This document shows positions 34,651 through 44,470 of a DNA stretch of 64,000 nt, in pieces. A model generated the notes under the pieces. The model was not told the DNA's origin. It did no database searches and was given only the letters and a program-made list of their open reading frames with translations. The translations under genes and the position numbers were made by a program. Position 1 is the stretch's first letter. Each line of letters opens with the position of its first letter. The DNA is taken from NCBI RefSeq assembly GCF_036898095.1, contig NC_090745.1, positions 86,544,217-86,608,216 of the forward strand, in the 5' to 3' direction. Source of the DNA: Palaemon carinicauda. Lineage: Eukaryota > Arthropoda > Malacostraca > Decapoda > Palaemonidae.

Positions 34651-34660
34651 TGTTTAAAAA

Positions 34661-35983
34661 CCTAGCTTCACTTGCACATGGAATCTGTTGACCTTTGATG
34701 TACAGATCAGGGTCTGGATGTACTCCCCGAATATGACAGAAATGGACAACAGTAGGTTTGCTTGTTGAAAACTTAAACCCATTCATATCAGCCCATTGAA
34801 TAATTTTGTCATCTGCAAGTTGTAGTCTTCTCTAAACCATTGCCATTCTAGCTCAAGAAAATGATATGGAGAGATCATCTACAAATAGTACTGAGAGAAT
34901 ATCTAGTGCAAATAGGGTTACACTTAGTATACTACCCTGGGAACTCCTTCTTCCTGACATTTTCTACCACTTCCACTTGAGAAAAATCTATGTGAAATAA
35001 ATGATTGAATGAACAATGGTAGCTCTTCTCATAATTCCAAATTATGGACAGTTTTAAGTATTCCATATCTCCATGCAGTATCATATGCTTTTTCAAGATG
35101 AAAAAAAAAGACTGTTACATGGTGCTGTTTGGAAGCAAAGGTTTCACAAATAGAGGACTCAAGTTGAATCAACACATCAGTTGTTGAGTGCATTTTTCAA
35201 AAACCACACTGCATAGGTGATAAAATACCGTTCTTTTCGAGGTACCATACCAGTCTTGCGTTGACTATCTTTTCCATGATCTTACATAAACAAATGTCAA
35301 TGCAATTGCCTGATACCTTGCAGGTAAAAACTTATCCTTACAGGGTTTTAAAATGGCTAAAATAATGGCTAGTTCCTAAACACTTGGATAACTATGATCA
35401 TGTCATATTCTGTTAATAATGCTTATAATAAACAACTTGGTATTAACAGGTACATGTTTAATCATTGCATATGGAATTCCATCAGGTCCAGGGGCTGTAT
35501 CATTACACATAGCAAGTGCAGAATCAAATTCTCTTTCTGTAAAAAGAGGATTCTATGATTCTTCCCTTCCTATTGCAAAATTGGAAATTTTCCTTTCTTA
35601 AATGCTCCTATATTGGTGACTAGGAGCTGCTTCACACTTGCATGATACATTTGAGAAATGGTCAGCCAGGGCATTGCTAACCTCAGTTGCTCCAGCCATA
35701 TACTGTCCATTATCATTCAACACTGGTGGTGGGTTTGGGGTGAATTGGCCTGCTATCTTTTTTACTTTCCACCACACAGAAGGTGGTGATGTTTTACTGT
35801 TAATGGAGGAAACAAAAGACACCAAGACCGGCACCTGGCTTCTTTCATGATACGACAGAACTGTGCTCTACATTTCTTGTATACAATCAAATTCTCCCAA
35901 GTACGACGTCTGCGCAATTGAGTTACAAGACCTTCTTGTGGCTCTGTGCAGGGCAGTAGTTGTGAAGACCACCAGGGGACTGG
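34661..35983 (-). pseudogene. Split LINE, part 2b: reverse transcriptase
   Basis: RT motifs in broken frames: WKVKKIAGQFTPNPPPVL and ATEVSNALADHFSNVS (35598-35834), NDTAPGPDGIPYAMIKH (about 35470), FHLEKAYDTAWRYGILK (motif A region, about 35080), VLFVDDLSISFS (active-site FVDD, about 34860), and FKFSTSKPTVVHFCHIRGVH (about 34760). It ends at SEAR at 34661, where DIRS F begins, and resumes with FLGL at 27911. Confidence 0.82.
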
Positions 35984-36801
35984 TCATCGTTTGGATATCC
36001 CTGTCGTTTTGGGTATTGAATTGATTCCTGCTGTATGGAGGGTTCCATTCAACAAGTCTATGGCATCATCAATATTCTCAAACTTTTCTGCATTCCCTTC
36101 AATTTCGCTTAGCACATGAAATCTATCCCAGTCCGCCTTGTCAAGATTCCATCGTGGCGATCTCTGTAAAGCTGGACCATTGTTAGTGTTTATAATGACA
36201 GGTGCATGATCACTAGTATGCAAATCTAATGTCCTCCAATCAAAATCGAGAAGGTAATTAGAGCTTGCGATTGATAGGTCAATGAACGAAAAGGTAGTTG
36301 TCTGAACATGGAAGTGTGTGGGCTCTCCTGTATTAAGAAGTCCCACATCTTCATTTTCCACAATTGATGATATAATGCACCTTGTGTTTGCTAAAACATT
36401 GCCCCATAAAGGATGTCTACTATTAAAATCCAGCAACAAGAGAAAATGTTGAAGGAGTTGTTGAATCACCTCTACTAAATCATTATACGAGATGTCATTA
36501 TGAGGCAAATAAAGAGCAAATTGAGTATTTTCTCCCTACATCTATTTGTACAACCACTGCTTGCAGAGGGGTACAAATAGGTAAAGATATTTGGGGAACA
36601 TCTCAGCGAATGTATGTAAGACTTCCGCCCTGGCTCCGTTTGTTGATTATATGGTGTGCTATAGCTAACATACTCTTGAGGACATGGAGTATTAGCATCA
36701 AGCTTGCTCTCCTGTAGACATACAACTATAGGGGAGTGCTCATGAATCAGGAGCTTAAGTTCTTCATATTTGGCCCTTAAACCCTGACAATTCCATTGCA
36801 A
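35984..36801 (-). pseudogene. Split LINE, part 2a: AP-like endonuclease
   Basis: Endonuclease/exonuclease/phosphatase fold that nicks target DNA for LINE insertion. MQWNCQGLRAKYEELKLLI (36801) and VVCLQESKLD give the Asn and Glu motifs. LLLLDFNSRHPLWG and DLHTSDHAPVII (35984-36508) give the metal-binding Asp/Asn and catalytic His motifs. The first is LLGDFN in relatives; the Gly is altered here. One frameshift near 36490 and one near 36640. Confidence 0.88.
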
Positions 36802-36849
36802 TATGTAGGAGAAAACTATGTACTATTTTCTGGAAGACATCTTTGTTGA

Positions 36850-37310
36850 GGTCTTCCCATTGCCAGTTTTTTATTTAACATTATTTTCTGTAGGCTTCTT
36901 AAGTGTTGGTCTTGATAAGTTAGGTTTTACATTAGCTTTTCTCTTTTTACCTAATTCTTGAGGAGAATGGTGGCCCTTAACTTGAATTTTTTATTGATTC
37001 AAGAAGTTTTCCTGTTGATCTGAAATATCAACAAACAGAACATCATATCTATTTTAGGTCATAACTTTGGTGTTTTTAATGGCTAGGGGTGAGAGAGATG
37101 GAAGTCTCTCTCTTTTCCTATTAACAGGTGGTCAGGTTTTGGTGTTTTCCCCACTACAGTTGCACCTTATAACTCAGTTTTATGTGAAACCTCCATCAGA
37201 GGTTAGTATTATCCTTTGTTTTGGGAGACAAAGATTTAATAGAGGTGAACAAAGCCTTTGGAGGTGATATTCTTGCCCTATCATGCAGAATTTCATCAGA
37301 AGATGACAAA
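36850..37310 (-). pseudogene. Split LINE, part 2: end of ORF1
   Basis: Weak coding in one frame (SSSDEILHDRARISPP, about 37300-37200). It continues the ORF1 fragment at 43849-44470 once DIRS G is removed. No domain recognised in this part. Confidence 0.45.
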
Positions 37311-37324
37311 ATCACAAATTTTAA

Positions 37325-37545
37325 GTACAGGGTAATTTGTATTTTTCCTAACAATACTTACCGAGAAACACTTTCTAGGAGATTACTGGTAACTCCTCTC
37401 CGACGACCAGATTTTTACGTAGTTTACCCCTACTTCCATGTTCTATACTGTCCTGAATAACGGGAGATAACATGACCTGGGGGCATTGCCCGAGAAGGTA
37501 GCGCGTCTTTGAGAAGCCATCGCCAGTAAGTTTTATGTAATGAAC
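37325..37545. repeat. Left inverted terminal repeat of DIRS G
   Basis: Inverse of 43650-43835; shared strings include GTTCTATACTGTCCTGAATA and CTTCTCAAAGACGCGCTACC (minus sense). Confidence 0.9.
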
Positions 37546-37599
37546 AATACCACGAGGTCAGTGGGGCACTGCGGGGACGGTTGGGGGGGCCCTAAACCG

Positions 37600-37690
37600 A
37601 AAGCGTTTCTCGGTAAGTATTGTTAGGAAAAATACAAATTACTTAAAATTTGTGATTTGTTCCGACACAGAGACTTACCTCGAAACACTT
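37600..37690. repeat. ICR of DIRS G
   Basis: The left half (TTTCTCGGTAAGTATTGTTA) is the inverse of the left terminus. The right half (TTCCGACACAGAGACTTACC) is the inverse of the right terminus near 43830-43847. Confidence 0.88.
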
Positions 37691-37971
37691 TCTAGGAGAC
37701 TTACACCTTAGGAGGGGGGAGTGCCCTTAAGCCCTGATCCCGATGGACAGTAGGGAAAACTACGTAAAAGACTCATTAAGTGTGATATAACACTTACCCT
37801 TCTGCAATATCTTCGTTGTGCTTGATATGTCGAATTTTCGTCTTGTGTAATGAGCGATATTTCTTGATGACTACTGACGGTACGAGAAAGTTAGAAAAGG
37901 GGGGAAAATAGAACTCGGCTCCTTGTGTCTAGATACTTTATGTTTCGCGATTGAGCCTGGGGCTTGAGCCG

Positions 37972-40875
37972 TCAAACCGAATGCAGGGCTGAGATGACCG
38001 GCCCGATAGAAAACCCGTCTAGGGACTTTCTCGTACAGTCCTTGAGATAATGTGCGGTGAAGGTCGACTGGTTGGACCAAGTTCCCGCTCGAAGAACCTG
38101 CGCTACTGACATGTTCTTTTCGAACGTTAGAGAGGTGCTAATGCCCCGAACATCGTGAGCCCTGGGTTTCCCCGGTGTAGGAAGACCTTGTTTTAAGTAG
38201 GCTTGCGTGATCACTTTCCTGAGCCAGAACGAAACCGTATTTTTGGATATGTTTTTCTTTATTTTTCCCCATGAGACGAAGAGATTCTTGATAGACGGGC
38301 GGAGGTTTGCCGTTCTCTTAAGGTATTTCCTAATAATCCTGACCGGGCATAATTTTAGGTCCTCCGGGTTTCCTTTATTCGGGATTGCCGGAATCGAAAA
38401 GCTCTCAAACCTCGGATCCCACACCGAGGGGTTCTGAGTCTTGGCGACGAAGGATGTGACAAACTTAAAGGTTACTTCCTTCCATCCCCTAGTGTGTTCC
38501 ACCTCGAATGACAGTCCGTGTAGCTCGCCCACCCTCTTAGCCGAGGCTAATGCTAGCAAGAAGACCGCCTTGAGCGTGAGATTCTTGTCATCAATGTCCT
38601 TTAAGGGCTCGAATGGTGGTTTCCGTAACATATCTAGGACTCGCGCTAAGTCCCAACTCGGGATTCTAGGGGCGGAAGGGGGGCATGATTGTTCGAACGC
38701 TCTGATAAGCATGGAGATATGCCTGGAGGAGCCGAGATCTATGCCCTTGAGAAGAAAGACTTGACCCAGGGCCGCCCGAACTCCCTTGATCGCTGGAACT
38801 GACATGTCTAACTTGTCCCTGAGATGAACCATGAAGTCGGCTATCACGGGCACTGACGCTTCCAAGGGCTCTATCTTCTTGTCCCTGCACCACTTCACGA
38901 ATACCGCCCACTTAGATTGGTAGACGGCTGTGGATGATTTCCTCAGGTATAGCGACATCCTCCCGGCTGTCTTGCTGGAGTACCCTTGCTTCTTCAGGAG
39001 CCGCTGGATAATCTCCAGGCGTGAAGACGAAGGGCTTGCGGGTTTCTGTGAAACCGCTGAAAGTGTGGCTGTTTTAATAGGTCTGACCTGTCGGGTAGAG
39101 GCCAAGGAGGTAGGACGGCGAGGTTCCTTAGGTCCGCGAACCATTCTCTCTCCGGCCACCAAGGCGCTACCAAAGTCATCCTTAGGTTGGTTGCTGCCCT
39201 TACTCTGTTGAGGACCTGCCTTATCAGGGAGAAGGGGGGGAAGGCGTACACGTCCAGTCCGTCCCACTTGTGCTGAAAGGCGTCTTCCATTGCCGCCTTC
39301 GGATCTGGGACGGGAGAACAAAATAAGGGGAGTTGAGCGTTCTACCTTGTTGCAAACAGATCCATTTCCGGAGATCCCCACATCTGTATAATGTAGCTTG
39401 CCACTTGTGGGTGTAGGGACCATTCTGTCGCTACCACTTGCCCCACTCTGCTGAGGACGTCCGCTAGGACGTTGTTCTTCCCTGGAATGAACCTTGCCGT
39501 CAGGATGACGTCCTTCTATTCCGCCCATTTTAGGATTTGAAGGGCTAGTTCGCACAACTCCTTTGATCTCAGTCCCCCCTCCTTCTTCACGTAAGCCACC
39601 ACCGTTGCATTGTCTGACATTAGGGCCACCGAATGCCCTCTCATGTCCTCCTCGAAGTGGTTGCAGGCTTCTTGGACCGCTCTCATTTCCAGGATATTTA
39701 TGTGTAGGGATTTCTCCCCCTCTGACCACGCCCCCTTTGCTGTCTTTTCCCGGAGATGGGCTCCCCATCCGTCCTTCGATGCGTCCGTGAAGAGAAGGAC
39801 CTCCGGAGGTTGGGAGGACAGTGGCATCCCCCTTAGGTTGTTCGACCGATCCTGCCACCATTCCAAGGCCTTCCTGGACTCCTGAAGGAGAGGAACCACA
39901 ATGTCCGGGGAACTTTTCTGGTTCCAATGTTCTTTTAAGCTCCATTGAACCACCCTTAAGTTCTGTCTCCCGTGAGGTACCAGCTTCTCTAGGGACACCA
40001 GGTGCCCTACCAACCTTTGCCAATCCTTCGCTCTTCTGGGGCGACCCAGAAGGAAGGGCCGGAGCACTCGATCCAGGTTGTCCAGCCTTTCCGTGGCTGG
40101 GAATGCCTTGACCTGTAACGAATCCAGGACCATTCCCAGGTACGTCCTCCTGTTGGATGGGGTTAGCTGTGATTTCTCCAAGTTGACCACGATGCCCAGG
40201 GTCTTGCACAATTGAAGAAGATCTTCGCCCTGTTGTTTCAAGTCTTCCTTTGAGGATGAAAGGAGTAACCAGTCGTCCAGGTATCTGATGAGTCGAATGC
40301 CCCGTTCGTGGGCCCATATGGAGACCGTCGTAAAGACCCTCGTGAATACCTGGGGGGCTGTTGAAAGACCGAAGCATAGGGCCTTGAATTGTGACACTTG
40401 GGCACCCCACTTGACCCGGAGAAACTTCCTGCTCGACGGATGAATGAGCACTTGGAAGTAGGCGTCCTTGAGGTCTATAGAAATCATAAAGTCGCCCTCT
40501 CTCAAGGATGCCATGACCGTTCTTTGAGTGTCCATTTTGAAGGTCACTTTCCTGAGAAACCTGTTGAGGGCTGACAGGTCTATTACAGGTCTCCACCCTC
40601 CTGTCGCTTTTTCCACTAGGAACAGGCGGCTGTAGAACCCCGGACCCGGGAATGTCACTGTTTCTAAGGCTCCCTTCTGCAGCAACGTCGTGACTTCTTC
40701 GTCCAACGCTGCCCTCTTCGCCAGGTCCTTGGGCACCAACCAGTCTGCCTGTGTTGCTGGAACCAGAGGGGGTGTCTCTTCCATGAAGGGGATCCTGTAG
40801 CCCTCCTTTAGTACTGTTACTGTCCACGGATCTGCTCCGCGGAGGTTCCATGCTTGCCAAGTGAGTCTGAGGCAT
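37972..40875 (-). CDS. DIRS G tyrosine recombinase with long overlap extension
   Basis: A single 967-codon open frame. The C-terminal part (from about 39270 down) is the YR: core-binding part (VYQSKWAVFVKWCRDKKIEP), Arg in LASAKRVGELHGLS, HDVR at 38146-38157, Trp in AGTWSNQ, and Tyr in TAHYLKD at 38047-38049. All active-site residues are present and there is no lesion. The N-terminal 540 or so codons overlap RT-RNase H in another frame and have no known domain. The true translation start is unknown; it could begin near 39270 or by frameshift or reinitiation upstream. Known DIRS elements also overlap these two genes. Confidence 0.85.
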   Translation of the reverse strand: MPQTHLASMEPPRSRSVDSNSTKGGLQDPLHGRDTPSGSSNTGRLVGAQGPGEEGSVGRRSHDVAAEGSLRNSDIPGSGVLQPPVPSGKSDRRVETCNRPVSPQQVSQESDLQNGHSKNGHGILERGRLYDFYRPQGRLLPSAHSSVEQEVSPGQVGCPSVTIQGPMLRSFNSPPGIHEGLYDGLHMGPRTGHSTHQIPGRLVTPFILKGRLETTGRRSSSIVQDPGHRGQLGEITANPIQQEDVPGNGPGFVTGQGIPSHGKAGQPGSSAPALPSGSPQKSEGLAKVGRAPGVPREAGTSRETELKGGSMELKRTLEPEKFPGHCGSSPSGVQEGLGMVAGSVEQPKGDATVLPTSGGPSLHGRIEGRMGSPSPGKDSKGGVVRGGEIPTHKYPGNESGPRSLQPLRGGHERAFGGPNVRQCNGGGLREEGGGTEIKGVVRTSPSNPKMGGIEGRHPDGKVHSREEQRPSGRPQQSGASGSDRMVPTPTSGKLHYTDVGISGNGSVCNKVERSTPLILFSRPRSEGGNGRRLSAQVGRTGRVRLPPLLPDKAGPQQSKGSNQPKDDFGSALVAGERMVRGPKEPRRPTSLASTRQVRPIKTATLSAVSQKPASPSSSRLEIIQRLLKKQGYSSKTAGRMSLYLRKSSTAVYQSKWAVFVKWCRDKKIEPLEASVPVIADFMVHLRDKLDMSVPAIKGVRAALGQVFLLKGIDLGSSRHISMLIRAFEQSCPPSAPRIPSWDLARVLDMLRKPPFEPLKDIDDKNLTLKAVFLLALASAKRVGELHGLSFEVEHTRGWKEVTFKFVTSFVAKTQNPSVWDPRFESFSIPAIPNKGNPEDLKLCPVRIIRKYLKRTANLRPSIKNLFVSWGKIKKNISKNTVSFWLRKVITQAYLKQGLPTPGKPRAHDVRGISTSLTFEKNMSVAQVLRAGTWSNQSTFTAHYLKDCTRKSLDGFSIGPVISALHSV

Positions 40876-40916
40876 CCCCCTACCTGAGGCTTGGGCAGGG
40901 GAGGGGGGCCTCCCAT
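38994..40916 (-). pseudogene. DIRS G RT-RNase H with two TAG codons
   Basis: Starts with ATG at 40914-40916, one base after the Gag stop TAA (40918-40920). RT: GGWRPVIDLSALNRFLRKVT, ISIDLKDAYFQVLIHPSSRK, FGLSTAPQVFTRVF, RYLDDWLLL (YLDD at 40272-40283), NLEKSQLTPSNRRTYLGMVL. RNase H: LFTDASKDGWGAH, LHINILEMRAV, ALMSDNATVVAYV. TAG at 39516-39518 and 39342-39344, with the frame continuing through both to LHAWRLSSGS. Without readthrough the RNase H end and tail domain are lost. Confidence 0.9.
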
Positions 40917-40917
40917 C

Positions 40918-43436
40918 TTATCTCCTACGGGAGGAACGGCCTGTCCCCCTCCTGGAGGAGTAGAAAGAAGACCTATACGTTGGGGGGTTAGAAGATGAAC
41001 CTCTTCGGGGGGGAACCACAGAGGAAGACCACTGTCCTGACGAGGGTTCCCTCCTTCCTTGAGTTGGTGCGGTACGCGCGGCCATGGGTGCTTCTGTCAC
41101 TGGCCTCCTGAAGATGGGGCGGTGTGCCGTCTGTGGCTTCAGGGTAGGTAGCTCCCTCTTTTTGGCCAACTTCTCCACGACCTCTTCCGCCTTCTTCGTA
41201 GGAATAAGCTGCTCCCCCCAGACGGAGCAGGTCTTCAAGGCTTTCGCTTCCCTGTCAGGAATCTTAATGGGAAGGTTCTTGACTAGGGCGTCTCTTCTCC
41301 GGAGAATCCAGTTTGCGGAGAGAGCCAAAGTCTGAAAGGTCAGGAATTTAAGGGCGCGGCTACCTGATCCCAGCAACTCATTCAGAGCCTCCCGTTTTGC
41401 AGGCTCCATGGAGTCTGTAGGAATCTGGGTGCCTACTAGGGTGGTGGCCCACCAATCCAGCCAGGAGGCCACATTAACTAAGTCCTTGGACATCTCGTCC
41501 ATCATTGCCGACTCGGAAGGAGAGAAGAAGGTAGATGCTGCCGATGCCCTCCCGTCGGAGATGCCCTGGCACAGGATGTCTAGGGTTTCCTCGGTCTTGC
41601 ACGCACCGGTCGGCCTATTTTCTAAAGAGTAGTATTTCGTTTGCGACTTCAAACCCTGTAGGAGCTTTGCTGAGCTGTGACCCCTGCAGGAGTCGCTATT
41701 GCGGGATATGACCTTATCAATGTGAGTCTTTCCAATCCCCACGTTACTGGCCTCGGGAAGAGAGAGAGAGGACTTTTTCTGGGCGGGGACAGCTATGAAC
41801 TTGTTCAGGCCTGAAGTCCAGGGTTCTTCCTCTTGAGTGGCGGGTTCTATAAGGTTGTTATAACCCCTAATTAAGGCAAGGACTCTCCTGTACGCGGAGT
41901 CCTCCGTCACCGACGACTCGCCCTCCCCTCCTTCCGACCGATGGGGTGAATCGTGATCTCGGTCTCTGCCGTGATGGCGGGGTCCACGGTTCCCTTTACC
42001 TTCGACGTCCGCCGTCTCTCTCCTCTTCGTGGCCTTTTTCGGTGAAACGGTGTCCTCCGTGAGATAGTTCGACGGAGGTGTCCTTCCCCTTCTGGGTTCT
42101 CGATGGGGAAACCTGTCGAGGCTGCCCGGCCTAGACGACGGCCCCCTGCGCTGGGCGGAATAAACGTCTCCAGGACGGGTCTTAGGCCTGCAAGATGTAG
42201 CCCTTCGCTCATCTGGTGATTCCCTGGCGCGGCACGTGGAGGTCCTTCTAGGGGGACTGTCTCCTGCCCGCTCAGGTGTCGAACCAATAGGCCTGGAAAA
42301 GTCTTTAAAGTTGTTCCCTGGGACGAACACCCACGTCCCTTTCGGAGAGACTGGTCTCCTGCTTTTGGGTGTAGGGGAACGGGGACTCATCCTGTCCCGA
42401 GATCCTGTGGGAGACCGCGAAGGGGAGTTCCTCCGCACAGACCGACCTCGTTTCCACGTCCCTACCGGGGAGGTTGTTCTCCTGCTTTTGGGAGGAGGGG
42501 AACTGGGACTCACCCTGTCCCGAGATCTTGTGGGAGACCGCAAAGGGGAGTTCCTCCGCACCGACCGATCTCGTTTCCTCCTCTGTCGTCTCCTCCGTTC
42601 ACTGCTTGACGAATCCGAAGAGTCACGTCCTGACGAGAAAGACTGACCCCCGTATCGGGACCTATCACGTGACTGCGTTTTCTTGGGGCTACGCCGTACC
42701 CCTGACGGAGAAGGAATGGGGAGACTCTCCTGTAGCGAAGTCTTCGGCGGCAACCATCCCGACGGGCCCGCCAAACCGGGGAAGGCCTCGCCAAGGCCTT
42801 CCTCCATGTCCAGTGGGGACCTCATCGGAGTCCTCGGTACGTCCCAAGCCAATGGATTTTCTTGCGGGGACTCCTCTCTGCCGACGCCGCCCTCCGTCGC
42901 TGATGCCCCTGGAACTTCCACCCAGGAACCTGACGAAGAAAAAGGGACACTATTAGACCACATGGGGTCCCCCGACGAGACGTGGCCCCTATGAGAGAGA
43001 GCCACGTCCCCCGGACCCCCACTACACTCACTTACGGTCGCCTGAATTGCCTTGGCCAACGAAGGACCGGCCACAAATTCCCTCTCTTGGGAAAGAGGAG
43101 CCAACTGCCTGTTCTCCCTGGACTTCCCTCGCCCATTACTTTGGGTAGGGGAAGGCGGCTGTACCCTACCTGACCCTTCTCCTGCTGAAGTCGCAGGGGA
43201 AGAAACGCTAGTCTTCCTAGGGGACTTCTTCGATGCCTTCTTCTTTTTGGTACGGAATTTTATCCACTGGACCTCGGGCCAATCGGCACATTCGGAACAC
43301 TTATCCGACGGCGAACAAGCTTTACTGTACCCCTACACGAGGTACACAACGTATGCGGGTCAATATCGGGCTTAGACAGAAAAGCCCCGCATGATCTACC
43401 GGCCCTAGGCCCAGGACAACGGCGAACGTGCTCCAT
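40918..43436 (-). pseudogene. DIRS G Gag with Cys/His cluster and SR-rich repeats
   Basis: The likely start MEHVRRCPG (43436) leads into SCGAFLSKPDIDPHTLCTSC, the same Cys/His cluster as D. At the GGGG run near 43329 the frame slips, and the rest (CSECADWPEVQWIKF and on) is open to 40918. The middle is an SR-rich region (about 42620-42290: SSSSERRRRQRRKRDRS, RNSPLRSPTRSRDR). It has a 123-bp (41-residue) in-frame duplication. Then comes the conserved Gag domain (VLALIRGYNNLIEP, ASWLDWWATTLVGTQIPTDS) and a basic Arg/Ser tail ending RRGTGRSSRRR. Presumed RNA-binding particle protein. Confidence 0.8.
42340..42585. repeat. 123-bp duplication in DIRS G gag
   Basis: CCTGCTTTTGGG recurs at 42358 and 42481 with strong similarity after each. 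Two units, in frame, encoding SR-rich sequence. Confidence 0.85.
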
Positions 43437-43649
43437 AACGCAACACAAAGGGCCGTAGACACAAGCAAGCCACAAAGGAAAAGCACTAAAACACTAGGAA
43501 AGCACAAGGGAGCGAAATCAAAAGCACGTAGTGAAGGCACTAAACACACACTAAGAGATCCCGATCACGTGGGAAGCACGTGGAACCAAACACAAAGGGA
43601 ATCGCACGGAGTATGAGGAGCGTCGTGAAGCACGTGTGTTCACGAACCG

Positions 43650-43835
43650 ACCAGAAAACTTACTGGTGATGGCTTCTCAAAGACGCGCTACCTTCTCGGG
43701 CAATGCCCCCAGGTCATGTTATCTCCCGTTATTCAGGACAGTATAGAACATGGAAGTAGGGGGAAACTACGTAAAAATCTGGTCGTCGGAGAGGAGTTAC
43801 CAGTAATCTCCTAGAAAGTATTTCGAGGTAAGTCT
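43650..43835. repeat. Right inverted terminal repeat of DIRS G
   Basis: Inverse of 37325-37545; ends GTGTCGGAACAA. Confidence 0.9.
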
Positions 43836-43848
43836 CTGTGTCGGAACA

Positions 43849-44470
43849 ATTTCTTTTTTGGGGAATACTGGCAGTAATAGGTGAGTTGGATATCTCTTGC
43901 CTCATTTATCCCCCTGATTTCAATACCTTTGCATAACTTGTTAATTTACTCAATAGTCTCTTGGCATGCCCCACCCTTCTGTGTTCGATACTGAATTCAT
44001 TGAAGGCAGCCTCTTCTAACTTATATTGCTGGCAGCTCCTATCAGTAAATTTATGATTCAAATTACAGTTTAAATAATTGGCCTCTAGTGTATATTCTCC
44101 ATGGTAAACATTGGAGCAAGTACTACACATTTTTTAATTCTTGCAAACTTTAGAAGGGTGCCCATATCTAAAACAATTAAAATGTTGCAGTAGCTTCTGC
44201 TTAAAAGTTCAAACTTTAATCCGTTCATTTTCTATGTAAATGTGGAAAGGCACATCAGCATCCTGGAAAGTCAGGATAATCATTGATGTTCCAGGGAATT
44301 TGTGCACAGTAAAACAAAAAAAGGACCAAGAAGAGAGGGAAACATGAAAAAGAATATAAAGCTGGAACATTCTAACTAAAACTCTGGCAACAATGAGAGG
44401 CTGCTGGCAACTCCTGACACCCTTATACCAAGTGTATTAGTAAACTTAGGGTTTAAATACCACGTTTAGG
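43849..44470 (-). pseudogene. Split LINE, part 1: ORF1 with zinc knuckles
   Basis: Translates as CFRYGHPSKVCKN, then CSTCSNVYHGEYTLEANYLN, then CNLNHKFTDRSCQQYKLEEA, the triple zinc-knuckle pattern of I/Jockey-like ORF1 proteins, which bind the LINE RNA. A stop lies between the first and second knuckle. Followed by ISNS..-like sequence up to DIRS G. The 5' end is near 44470; promoter not identified. Confidence 0.75.

Larger units (their letters stand above)
27912..34660 (-). mobile_element. DIRS copy F, lacks RT-RNase H
   Basis: Inverted terminal repeats at 27945-28140 and 34480-34650, and an ICR at 28138-28215. It inserted in the RT frame of the split LINE. The shared bases TAAAAA occur at both joints (27906-27911 and 34655-34660), with no larger target duplication. 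Coding left: YR fragments (28610-29700) joined directly to Gag-like repeats (29700-30720). The whole RT-RNase H is gone. Leader-like sequence occurs twice (31640-31920 and 33350-33470), with a short interspersed repeat between. Non-autonomous and possibly chimeric. Confidence 0.85.
37311..43848 (-). mobile_element. DIRS copy G, most complete copy, about 6.5 kb
   Basis: Inverted terminal repeats at 37325-37545 and 43650-43835, and an ICR at 37600-37690. Gag, RT-RNase H and YR are all present in order on the minus strand. Defects are one frameshift in Gag at a GGGG run (about 43329) and two TAG codons in RT-RNase H. The outer left terminus (AATTTGTATTTTTCCTAAC) matches D, E and H, while the next bases (AATACTTACC) resemble B, C and F. 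It is inserted in ORF1 of the split LINE. Confidence 0.93.

Noticed and set aside
41084..42956. Plus-strand frames opposite DIRS G Gag
   Set aside because: Shadows of the SR-rich Gag frame; no protein similarity.
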